NCBI GenBank assembly: GCA_902550225.1
Contig: CACCYL010000008.1
Coordinates: 1-64,000 of the forward strand
Direction: 5' to 3'
DNA from: an uncultured Alphaproteobacteria bacterium
GTDB lineage: Bacteria > Pseudomonadota > Alphaproteobacteria > Methylaequorales > Methylaequoraceae
DNA length: 64,000 nt
In this document: positions 51,159 to 59,997 of the stretch, one piece after another
Position numbering within the stretch: position 1 is the first letter of the stretch
Layout: every line of letters starts with the position of its first letter
The notes under the pieces: generated by a model
The model's database searches: none
Told to the model about the DNA's origin: nothing
Seen by the model: the letters and a program-made list of their open reading frames with translations, nothing else
Made by a program: the position numbers and the translations under genes

Positions 51159-52163
51159 TTGAAAGAAATAGTATTGGCCATTGACGTTATGGGAGGAGAT
51201 TTCGGCCCAAAGACGACAGTAGAGGGCGTTAAGATGGCATCCAAAATTTATCCGAACGTGAAGTTCAAGCTATTTGGGGATCAAAATATATCTGAACCAG
51301 AATTAAAAAAATCTGGCCTCATTAATACCGAATTCTTTCATACAGAAGAAAGTATAAAATCAGATGACGAACCAGTAACAGCATTGAGAAAACTAAAAAA
51401 GTCAAGCATGAGACTTGGTATCAACAATTTATCGAATAGTGAATCACACGGTTTTGTTTCAGCAGGAAACACAGGAGCTCTTATGGCTATATCAAAGTTT
51501 GTATTGAAGACATTAAATGGAATAAACCGCCCTGCAATAGCTGGTTTGATGCCTACTATGAAAGGTCAAACAGTGATATTAGACTTAGGAGCAAATGTTG
51601 ATTGTTCAAATGATAATTTAGTACAGTTTGCACTAATGGGAGACATATTTTCACAATCAGTACTTGGAATACAGAAACCTAAAATAGGATTATTAAATGT
51701 AGGTTCTGAACTTATAAAAGGAAATGAGATGGTCAAACAAACGCACTCAGATCTTAAAAAAATTGAAAAAAAAATAAATTTCCATGGTTTTGTTGAAGGT
51801 AACGATATTAACAAAGGTATTGTAGATGTTGTAGTTACAGATGGATTTTCTGGAAATATAGCTCTTAAAACCGCTGAAGGTGTAGCAGAACTAATTTTCA
51901 CATTCTTAAAAAATTCATACAAAAGCTCATTGATTTCAAAGATTGGATACATTCTTTCAAAACCAGCATTAAACAGATTCAAGACTAGAATTGATCCGCG
52001 CAAATATAACGGTGCTGTTTTATTGGGTTTGAACGGAATAGTAGTAAAGAGTCATGGTGGCACAGATGCTTTCGGTTTTTGTAACGCTATAGGAGTTGCG
52101 GTTTCACTAATTGAAAATTCGTATATTCATCAAATTGAAAAAAAGTTAGAATTATACAAATAA
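51159..52163 (+). CDS. plsX: Phosphate acyltransferase
   Basis: LAIDVMGGDFGPKTTVEGV, VSAGNTGALMA. Confidence 0.97.
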   Translation: MKEIVLAIDVMGGDFGPKTTVEGVKMASKIYPNVKFKLFGDQNISEPELKKSGLINTEFFHTEESIKSDDEPVTALRKLKKSSMRLGINNLSNSESHGFVSAGNTGALMAISKFVLKTLNGINRPAIAGLMPTMKGQTVILDLGANVDCSNDNLVQFALMGDIFSQSVLGIQKPKIGLLNVGSELIKGNEMVKQTHSDLKKIEKKINFHGFVEGNDINKGIVDVVVTDGFSGNIALKTAEGVAELIFTFLKNSYKSSLISKIGYILSKPALNRFKTRIDPRKYNGAVLLGLNGIVVKSHGGTDAFGFCNAIGVAVSLIENSYIHQIEKKLELYK

Positions 52164-52164
52164 A

Positions 52165-53124
52165 ATGCTATCTCGTTCTAAAATTCTAGGTCATGGTTAT
52201 TTTTTACCTTCAAAAATTTTGAAAAATGAAGATCTCCTTGCATTTGTTGATACTTCGGATGAATGGATTTTCACTAGGACTGGAATAAAACAAAGGCATA
52301 TAGTTTTAAAAGATGAATTAACTTCAGATCTTGCTGTAATGGCGTCAAAAAATGCTTTAAAATCTGCCAATTTAAAAAGTGAAGACATTGATTGTATTAT
52401 CCTTGCAACTACTACACCAGACGAAACATTCCCATCAACTGCTACAAAAGTTCAAACACAATTAGGTATGAAAAACATTCCTGCATTTGATATTCAGGCA
52501 GTTTGTTCAGGCTTTATCTATTCTCTTCAAATCGCAGATTCTCTAATAAAGTGTAATAAAGCAAAAAAAATTCTTATTATTGGAGCCGAAACCTTATCAA
52601 AAATTGTTGATTGGAGTGATAGAAGAACTTGCGTGTTATTTGGGGATGGAGCTGGTGCAATTATATTAGGACAATCTGATGGTAAATCTGGAGTACTTTC
52701 TACAAAACTTTTCTCAGATGGTTCATGGCACGATAGTCTGTTTAGTGATGGAGGACCTTCTAAGAATCAAACGGTCGGAAAAATTCGAATGAATGGACAA
52801 GATATCTTCAAACAAGCAGTTAACAAATTATCTGAGGCAACTCTTGAAGCTTTGAGTGAATGCAACTTGAATATTGATGACATTAATTGGTTTATACCTC
52901 ATCAAGCAAATCAAAGAATAATTTCAAGTACAGCCAAGAAACTGGGTATTAACGACCAAAAAACCATAAGCACTGTTAGACTTCACGCTAATACATCTGC
53001 AGCCTCAATACCCTTAGCATTGTCTACTTCAATCGAAAATAATACAATTAAGAACAATGATGTTCTAGCTTTATGTGCAATTGGTGGAGGATTGACATGG
53101 GGTAGTTGTATTTTGAAATTATGA
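52165..53124 (+). CDS. fabH: 3-oxoacyl-ACP synthase III
   Basis: TSDEWIFTRTGIKQRHI, FDIQAVCSGFIYSLQ, FIPHQANQRII. Confidence 0.97.
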   Translation: MLSRSKILGHGYFLPSKILKNEDLLAFVDTSDEWIFTRTGIKQRHIVLKDELTSDLAVMASKNALKSANLKSEDIDCIILATTTPDETFPSTATKVQTQLGMKNIPAFDIQAVCSGFIYSLQIADSLIKCNKAKKILIIGAETLSKIVDWSDRRTCVLFGDGAGAIILGQSDGKSGVLSTKLFSDGSWHDSLFSDGGPSKNQTVGKIRMNGQDIFKQAVNKLSEATLEALSECNLNIDDINWFIPHQANQRIISSTAKKLGINDQKTISTVRLHANTSAASIPLALSTSIENNTIKNNDVLALCAIGGGLTWGSCILKL

Positions 53125-53140
53125 TATATATAATTTGTTA

Positions 53141-53455
53141 ATGTCCAAGAACGTTTTGACAAAAGCAAAGGTTGTGAGTCATTTAAATGAAAATATTGGA
53201 TTGTCAAAGAGAGAGTGTAAGTTTTTTTTTGAGTCATTCGTTGATATTATCTCTTCACAATTAATTAAACAAAAAGACGTAAAAATAGTAAATTTTGGAA
53301 TTTTCAAAATTAAAAATAAAAAATCAAGAATTGGAAGAAACCCGAAAACAAAAGAAGAAGTTATGATTTCTGAGAGAAATGTCATAAAATTTAAACCTTC
53401 CAATTTTCTTATAAATTTAATAAACGTAAATACAGGAAAAAGTGTCACAAAATAA
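53141..53455 (+). CDS. ihfA: Integration host factor alpha subunit
   Basis: NVLTKAKVVSHLNENIGLSKRECKFFFESF; GRNPKTKEEVMISERNVIKFKPS. Confidence 0.88.
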   Translation: MSKNVLTKAKVVSHLNENIGLSKRECKFFFESFVDIISSQLIKQKDVKIVNFGIFKIKNKKSRIGRNPKTKEEVMISERNVIKFKPSNFLINLINVNTGKSVTK

Positions 53456-53771
53456 AGCTCTAAAAAAAATTGGACTTATAGCTAAAGAATTGAAATTACC
53501 AATATATGTTATAAGACTCTGGGAAAAGAAAATTAATATTTTAAGGCCAATAAGGAAACCCAGAGGTACTAGATACTATTCTAGTAGTCATGTAGAAATA
53601 TTAAAAGAAGTTAAATATCTTTTACAAAAAAAAAAATATTCAATTGAAGGAGTAAATATTCATTTTAAAGAAAAGAAGCGATTTAATTATCCATCTGAAA
53701 AAAGAATAATGATTAAAGAAATAGAGGATTTGATCTTTGAAATTAGGAATACCATATCAAACGGGGCGTAG
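53442..53771 (+). CDS. MerR-family transcriptional regulator
   Basis: IGLIAKELKLPIYVIRLWEKKI...RYYSSSHVEILKEVKYLL; stop lies inside tRNA-Pro. Confidence 0.86.
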   Translation: MSQNKALKKIGLIAKELKLPIYVIRLWEKKINILRPIRKPRGTRYYSSSHVEILKEVKYLLQKKKYSIEGVNIHFKEKKRFNYPSEKRIMIKEIEDLIFEIRNTISNGA

Positions 53772-53840
53772 CGCAGTCTGGTTTAGCGCGTCCGTCTGGG
53801 GGACGGGAGGTCGCTGGTTCAAATCCAGTCGCCCCGACCA
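53762..53840 (+). tRNA. tRNA-Pro (GGG)
   Basis: CGGGGCG acceptor pairs with CGCCCCG, GGTTCAAATCC T-arm, loop CTGGGGG, encoded CCA. Confidence 0.93.
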
Positions 53841-53846
53841 TAAAAT

Positions 53847-54161
53847 ATGAATTTAAGTATAAACATTTTTTACACAACCTGTGGATCAGCCACGCAATCT
53901 AAAAAGCTTGCTAAAGCAATGCTAAGAGACAAATTGATAATATGCGTGAATATTGTTAAAAATGTTGAAAGTTATTACAGGGATAGTGGGTTTTTAAAAA
54001 AATCAAATGAATCAATACTTCTAATAAAAACATTTCATAAAAAAAAAAAAATCGAAAATTTAATAAAAAAAAATCATCCATATGACATTCCCTTTCTAGT
54101 TCAATTGGAGACAAAAAAAGTAAATAGTGAATATATTTTATGGGCTCGTAAAAACACATAA
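53847..54161 (+). CDS. cutA: Divalent-cation tolerance protein CutA
   Basis: FYTTCGSATQSKKLAKAMLRDKLIICVNIVKNVESYYRD...KNHPYDIPFLVQL. Confidence 0.9.
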   Translation: MNLSINIFYTTCGSATQSKKLAKAMLRDKLIICVNIVKNVESYYRDSGFLKKSNESILLIKTFHKKKKIENLIKKNHPYDIPFLVQLETKKVNSEYILWARKNT

Positions 54162-54213
54162 ATATTAGTTTTGCTGTTGACACCAGACAATTTTAAGCTA
54201 TTTTGCATATGAT

Positions 54214-54678
54214 ATGTTGACCTATAGTTTAAAAAAAAAAGATATTAAAAAAAAATGGTATCTTATAGACGCAGATGGTTTGGTTCTTGGAAGATTAGCT
54301 GCAAAAATTGCTTCAATTTTAAGAGGAAAACATAAAACAATTTTTACACCCCACTTGGATTGTGGAGATAACGTCATTGTTATAAATGCAAAGAAAGTCA
54401 CGATGACTGGTAATAAAGTGAAAGAAAAAAAATATTACAAACACACTGGTTATCCAGGAGGTCTAAAAGAGTTATATTTTAAAGACATAATTAAAGGTGC
54501 AAAACCTGAATCAATAATAAAAAAAGCTGTTGAAAGGATGATGACCGCCAATGCACTTTCAAAGAAACAACTTTCCAATTTAAGAATTTTCAAAGATGAG
54601 CAGCATAATTTAGAGGCTCAAAAACCAGAAATCTTTGATTTTGGTGCATTGAATAGAAAAAATAGAGTGAATTCGTGA
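54214..54678 (+). CDS. rplM: 50S ribosomal protein L13
   Basis: [47 protein letters not shown]. Confidence 0.98.
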   Translation: MLTYSLKKKDIKKKWYLIDADGLVLGRLAAKIASILRGKHKTIFTPHLDCGDNVIVINAKKVTMTGNKVKEKKYYKHTGYPGGLKELYFKDIIKGAKPESIIKKAVERMMTANALSKKQLSNLRIFKDEQHNLEAQKPEIFDFGALNRKNRVNS

Positions 54679-55139
54679 ACGAAAAAGTTTTAAAAGAAAA
54701 TTCTATCGAAACAGATGACATTTCCGAGTCAACCCTTCCAAAACTTGATAAGCTAGGTAGAGCATATGCGACTGGCAGAAGAAAAACATCAGTATCAAGG
54801 GTGTGGATTAAACATGGAAGCAACAAAATTTCAGTAAATGGAAAGCCAAGTAAAGACTATTTTAAGAGAAAAATCTATAGCACAATTCTTGAAGAGCCAC
54901 TATTTAAAACTGACAACCTTGATAAACTAGAGATCTTTGCGACAGTTTCAGGTGGTGGGCTCTCTGGACAAGCAGGAGCTTTAAGACATGGAATCAGCAG
55001 AGCTCTTGTAAACTTTGATCCCTCTTTAAGAAAAAAATTAAAAAAAGCAGGATTTTTAACCCGTGATGCCAGAAAAGTCGAAAGAAAAAAATTTGGTAAA
55101 CATAAAGCCAGAAGAAGTCCACAATTTTCAAAAAGATAA
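54675..55139 (+). CDS. rpsI: 30S ribosomal protein S9
   Basis: [48 protein letters not shown]. Confidence 0.98.
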   Translation: MNEKVLKENSIETDDISESTLPKLDKLGRAYATGRRKTSVSRVWIKHGSNKISVNGKPSKDYFKRKIYSTILEEPLFKTDNLDKLEIFATVSGGGLSGQAGALRHGISRALVNFDPSLRKKLKKAGFLTRDARKVERKKFGKHKARRSPQFSKR

Positions 55140-55142
55140 GAT

Positions 55143-56156
55143 ATGTCTTTAAATGTATGTATCTTTGGTGTATCCGGATATACGGGTTCAAAACTTCTTT
55201 ATTATTTAGATAAACATAAGCAAATAAAAATTCATGGAGTTTTTGGGAGTTCAACAGCCGGTAAAAAGTTAGGAGATTTATTTAAAAATTTAAATAAATA
55301 TAATAAAATCAAAATTTCTAACTATGAAGATTTTGATTTTAGTAAAACAGATTTAATTTTTAGCTGTTTGCCCCATGGTAAACTTCAAAAAGAAATAATA
55401 AAAAATATCGACCCTAAAATCCCCATCATAGATCTCTCTGGTGATTTTAGGCTCAAATCTAAATTAGAATACCAAAAATTTTATAATATGTCTCATAGAT
55501 CTTATTCATTGAATGAAAAATTTTGCTACGGATTGTCAGAAGTCTATAGAAGAAAAATAAATGAAAGCAAATTTATTTCGAATCCAGGATGTTATCCAAC
55601 ATCTATTTTGATTCCCTTAATCCCTTTAATAAAAGAAAAAAAATTTAGTATTCAAGATATTATAATTGATTCAAAATCAGGTATAAGTGGGGCAGGTAAG
55701 CAAGCGAAAATCGAGAACCTTTTCTCCGAAATAAGCGGTAATTTTTTTTCTTATGGTATCGAAAGTCATAAACATTATCCAGAAATTGACCAAGAAATCA
55801 GACTTATTAATAAAAAAGTATCCTTTACCTTTGTGCCTCATGTTTTGCCAATAATCTCTGGAATACAGTCTACAATTTATCTAGAAAAAAAGTTTGATGA
55901 AAAAGAGTATTACAAAACTATAAAAAATTTCTATGTTGATGAACCTTTTATTAAAATCTATTCAGGTAATAAAATTCCTCAGGTAAAAGAAGTCCAAAAT
56001 ACAAATAATATTGCAATAAATTTGTTTTCTGATTTTTCAAAAAGAAAAATAGTAATTGTAAGCTGTATTGATAATCTAGTTAAAGGGGCTGCAGGACAAG
56101 CAATACAAAACATGAATATTATGTTTGATTTTGAGGAAACGGAGTCTTTAATTTAA
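55143..56156 (+). CDS. argC: N-acetyl-gamma-glutamyl-phosphate reductase
   Basis: FGVSGYTGSKLLYYL, FISNPGCYPTSILIPL, FTFVPHVLPIISGI. Confidence 0.95.
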   Translation: MSLNVCIFGVSGYTGSKLLYYLDKHKQIKIHGVFGSSTAGKKLGDLFKNLNKYNKIKISNYEDFDFSKTDLIFSCLPHGKLQKEIIKNIDPKIPIIDLSGDFRLKSKLEYQKFYNMSHRSYSLNEKFCYGLSEVYRRKINESKFISNPGCYPTSILIPLIPLIKEKKFSIQDIIIDSKSGISGAGKQAKIENLFSEISGNFFSYGIESHKHYPEIDQEIRLINKKVSFTFVPHVLPIISGIQSTIYLEKKFDEKEYYKTIKNFYVDEPFIKIYSGNKIPQVKEVQNTNNIAINLFSDFSKRKIVIVSCIDNLVKGAAGQAIQNMNIMFDFEETESLI

Positions 56157-56695
56157 TGAAAAAAATTTTAAAATATAAAGATAAATTTCCAAAAATTAAA
56201 GATTCAGTATTTCTAGCAGATGGTGTAATGATAATTGGGGACGTCAATATCGAAGATCAATCGAATATTTGGTATAACACAGTAATAAGAGCGGACGTTA
56301 ATTATATTAGAATTGGAAAAAAATGTAATATTCAAGACGGTACGGTTATTCATGTCTCATCCTATGGTTTTTCAGCAAAAGGAAAAAAAGGAAGCCCAAC
56401 TATTATTTCTGATTATGTTACAATAGGACACAATGCCACTATACACGCTTGTGAAATAGGTAAAAATGCCCTTATCGGTATGGGTTCAGTAATATTAGAT
56501 CAATCAAAAATAGAAGATTTTGCATTTATTGCAGCAGGAGCAATCGTTCCTCCAGGATCAAAAGTAGGGACTAGAGAGTTATGGGCTGGAAATCCTGCTC
56601 GATTTGTAAGAAAAATTTCAGACACAGAAGAGAGATTATTGATAAATACTCCTGAGGTATATTACAATCTTAGTCAAGAATTTTTAAAAAAGTAG
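56156..56695 (+). CDS. Gamma-carbonic anhydrase family protein
   Basis: Left-handed beta-helix repeats; IWYNTVIRADVNYIRIG, VTIGHNATIHACEIG. Confidence 0.92.
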   Translation: MKKILKYKDKFPKIKDSVFLADGVMIIGDVNIEDQSNIWYNTVIRADVNYIRIGKKCNIQDGTVIHVSSYGFSAKGKKGSPTIISDYVTIGHNATIHACEIGKNALIGMGSVILDQSKIEDFAFIAAGAIVPPGSKVGTRELWAGNPARFVRKISDTEERLLINTPEVYYNLSQEFLKK

Positions 56696-56743
56696 TTTCA
56701 GATTTCTTTTTTTTAATTATACTTCTTAGAGTAGGAAGTTAAT

Positions 56744-57505
56744 TTGACAAATATACAACAAAAACTAATAATCTTATCATTCCTTTTTCTTCTGAGCGGG
56801 TGTATCTCTGTTTCAGATATCATGGAAAAAGACGAAACTAGTGTTGAACCAATAGATGAAGTTGGTCAACTTCTCTCTGACATACAAGAAGAAGAAAATT
56901 TAACCCTTCCTGAAATAAATGAGGAACCGACCCTTGAGTTGTCTGAAGAAAAACTAGATGCAACTCCTACACAGGAATATGATAGTGTTTTAATTGATGA
57001 AAGCCTTGAGGAGGAATCTTCAAAAGAGGTCGTTGAACCGCTTGCTAATGAAATTGATGAAATTGATGAAAATGAGAAAGTTGAAGAAGTTGCTGCTTTA
57101 CAAAATTTTGAAAGTCCACTACCTAAACTTAGTATTAACGACAAAATACAGTTCAGAGTCGCGACGATAAACTTCTACAGTGGCTCAAGTCAAGTTGATG
57201 GTTCTGGTTTAAGCAAAATTAAAAAAGTCGCAAAAATAGCAAAAGAAAGAGAAGCAAAAATTAAAATAGTTGGTCATGCAAGTAGAAGAACAAAGGACAT
57301 GCCTTTAGCCAAACATAAGCTTGTAAACTTTAATATTTCCGATAAAAGAGCGCAATCAGTGGCTGAAGTTTTCATCAAGAAATACAACTTTCCAAGCAAC
57401 AATATTTTTACAGAGGCAGTCTCGGATACAAAACCACTTTTTAAAGAGAATATGCCTGCTGGCACAAAAGCCAATCAGAGAACCGAAATCTTTTTAATCT
57501 ATTAA
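56744..57505 (+). CDS. OmpA-domain lipoprotein with acidic linker
   Basis: Lipobox LLSGC; C-terminal INFYSGSSQVDGSG...IKIVGHASRR...NQRTEIFLIY. Confidence 0.82.
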   Translation: MTNIQQKLIILSFLFLLSGCISVSDIMEKDETSVEPIDEVGQLLSDIQEEENLTLPEINEEPTLELSEEKLDATPTQEYDSVLIDESLEEESSKEVVEPLANEIDEIDENEKVEEVAALQNFESPLPKLSINDKIQFRVATINFYSGSSQVDGSGLSKIKKVAKIAKEREAKIKIVGHASRRTKDMPLAKHKLVNFNISDKRAQSVAEVFIKKYNFPSNNIFTEAVSDTKPLFKENMPAGTKANQRTEIFLIY

Positions 57506-57508
57506 TTA

Positions 57509-58789
57509 GTGTTTAATCCAAAAATAAAGATAGCAATAGCAGGCGTTGGCACTGTTGGGAAAGGTCTTATAGATTTATTGTTGAAATATAAGAATAAACA
57601 AATAAAGATAGAAATTACTGCAATTGCTAGTCGAAGAAAACAAGAATTTAAAGGGGAAATTTTCAAAAACACTATTTTTTTTAGTGACGCGAAGAAATTA
57701 TTAAAATTTCAAAATTATGATATACTGGTTGAATTAATTGGCGGAGAAAAAGGAGTTTCTAAGGATATAGTTTTTAATGCATTACGTGAGAAGAAAAATG
57801 TTGTAACAGCAAATAAAGCATTAGTATCAAAATTTTGGAATAAATTACACTTACTCATGGAAAAAAATAATTGTTCCCTTAAATATGAAGCGGCAGTCGC
57901 TGGTGGAATACCTATTATAAAAGTTATTGATGAGTTCTTACTGTCAAATAAAATTACAAAAATTTATGGTATACTAAATGGGACTTCTAATTATATCTTA
58001 AGTAATATGCTGTTATACAATAAAGATTTCAAAAATATACTTAGTGAAGCTCAAAAATTAGGTTACGCTGAATCAAATCCTAAATTTGATATAGACGGAA
58101 CTGATACTGCTCATAAACTTTCTATTCTTTCTTCATTAGCTTTTGAATGTTATAATAATGTTTCGAAGATTGATAACGAAGGCATTGAAAATGTTGATCT
58201 ACAAGATCTTGAAATTGCAGATTCACTGGGTTACAAAATTAAATTGCTTGGCATAACAGAATTAAAAAATAAAAACATTAAAAACTTCGTTTATCCATGC
58301 CTCTTATCAAAAGACTCCTTTATTGCTAAAATAGACGGTGTTTATAATGGCATAGTTGTGGAATCTAATTTTTGTAAAAAAAGTTGTTTCGTTGGGGAAG
58401 GGGCCGGCGCGCACCCCACTGCAACGTCGGTTTTGAGTGATATAATAAGTTTATCAAAAAAAAGAAAAAACGGCTTTAAAAAAAGTTCTAAGTATCAATA
58501 TCAAGAGACCAGTCTACAATCAAGGTTTGGTAGTTATTATCTTAGATTCACGACATATGACAAACCTGGTGTCATTTCGGGTATAGCTAATCAATTCAAA
58601 ATATTTAATATTTCAATGAAATCAATGCTTCAAAAGGAAATTGAGATCAGCAATTCAAAAGATGCAACAATTGTAATTACAACTCATAATTGTTTTGAAA
58701 ATAATATGATGAAAGCGTTAAAAAAGATAAATAGACTTAATTTTATCAGAAAAAAAACAGTTTATTTTAGGATTGAAAATTTCAAATAA
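57509..58789 (+). CDS. hom: Homoserine dehydrogenase
   Basis: AIAGVGTVGKGLIDLL, VTANKALVSKF, GILNGTSNYILSNML, C-terminal ACT. Confidence 0.96.
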   Translation: MFNPKIKIAIAGVGTVGKGLIDLLLKYKNKQIKIEITAIASRRKQEFKGEIFKNTIFFSDAKKLLKFQNYDILVELIGGEKGVSKDIVFNALREKKNVVTANKALVSKFWNKLHLLMEKNNCSLKYEAAVAGGIPIIKVIDEFLLSNKITKIYGILNGTSNYILSNMLLYNKDFKNILSEAQKLGYAESNPKFDIDGTDTAHKLSILSSLAFECYNNVSKIDNEGIENVDLQDLEIADSLGYKIKLLGITELKNKNIKNFVYPCLLSKDSFIAKIDGVYNGIVVESNFCKKSCFVGEGAGAHPTATSVLSDIISLSKKRKNGFKKSSKYQYQETSLQSRFGSYYLRFTTYDKPGVISGIANQFKIFNISMKSMLQKEIEISNSKDATIVITTHNCFENNMMKALKKINRLNFIRKKTVYFRIENFK

Positions 58790-59975
58790 TTGACGCTGTT
58801 TGTGGAAATTTTTTACCAATTAAAGGCTTACAATAGTTCAAGAAATTATTTGTGACATCAAATTTTTTAAAATTATAAAATTTTGCGGGCATTATTTTGG
58901 TTTTACCTGCAATATCAGTTAATCTATTTATAATAAATTTTGATTTATATTTTTTGGAAAAAATTTTTCTTTCTTCTATTCCTATTGAAAAAGAATCTCT
59001 ATGCATGTTTGAAAAAGAAACAGCTTCTAGGCCTATCTCAAACGCCTCTTTTTGGTCGATTTCTGATGCTGAGCCAAGAAAGCACCTTTGAGAATATCCC
59101 AATGTATCAGCTCTTACTCTAGATATTTTCAATTTTTTTTTCACTTCATTGGCCAAAAAGTCTCCCAACATACCTGAACCAGATAACTGAATATTTCCAT
59201 GATCGTCATATTCGTTAGAGGATTGGATTTTTTTTGTATATAGAATATTATTTTTGTCTTTTATGCCTTCTGAAACGGCAACAATACAACGTCCATATTT
59301 GTTAAAAATTGAACTAATATTGTTGATAAATTCTTTTATATTAAATGAAAATTCTGGGATGAATATCAGATGAGGACCATCGCTACCTTTACTTCTTAAA
59401 AGTGAGGAAGATGCTGTTAGAAATCCAGCATGCCTTCCCATTACAACACCTATATATACACCTGGAAGAGATCTTACATCAAAATTTATTCCAGAAAATA
59501 GTTGTGCAACATATTTTGCAGCTGATCCAAACCCAGGAGTATGATCATTGAACACTAAATCATTGTCAATTGTTTTTGGAACATGAATACATTGAAGTTT
59601 GTAGCCTTTTTGTCTGGAGTATTGGGAAATGATTCGAAGGCTATCTGATGAGTCATTGCCACCAATGTAATAAAATTTATTAATTTTTTTTTTTTTTAAA
59701 ACATTATAAATCTCCTCGCAATATTTTTGATCAGGTTTATCTCTTGTTGAACCAAGAGCTGCACCTGGTGTATTTCTGAGCTTTGTCATTTCTTTTGTTA
59801 ATATGTTATTTAGTGTTATAAAGTTGTTATTTATAATTCCGTTGACACCATTAATAGCACCAAAAATTTTAGATTTTTTTTTTTTTTAATTGATAATTAT
59901 ACCTGCTAATGACTGATTAATTACGCTTGTAGGGCCTCCTCCTTGTGCGATTAATATATTATTATTACTAGGCAT
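58782..59975 (-). pseudogene. PPi-type 6-phosphofructokinase interrupted by in-frame TAA (called ORF 58782-59789 lacks N-terminus)
   Basis: GGNDSSDSLRI and PKTIDNDL motifs; in-frame upstream segment 59975-59889 encodes MPSNNNILIAQGGGPTSVINQSLAGIIIN then TAA (59888-59886). Confidence 0.7.
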
Positions 59976-59997
59976 AAAACTGTGATAAGTTTTTTAT

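Noticed and set aside
59874-59887. 14-T homopolymer as a programmed frameshift site in the PFK gene
   Set aside because: The reading frame is the same on both sides; the lesion is a TAA at the run's edge, which slippage in the run would not bypass.
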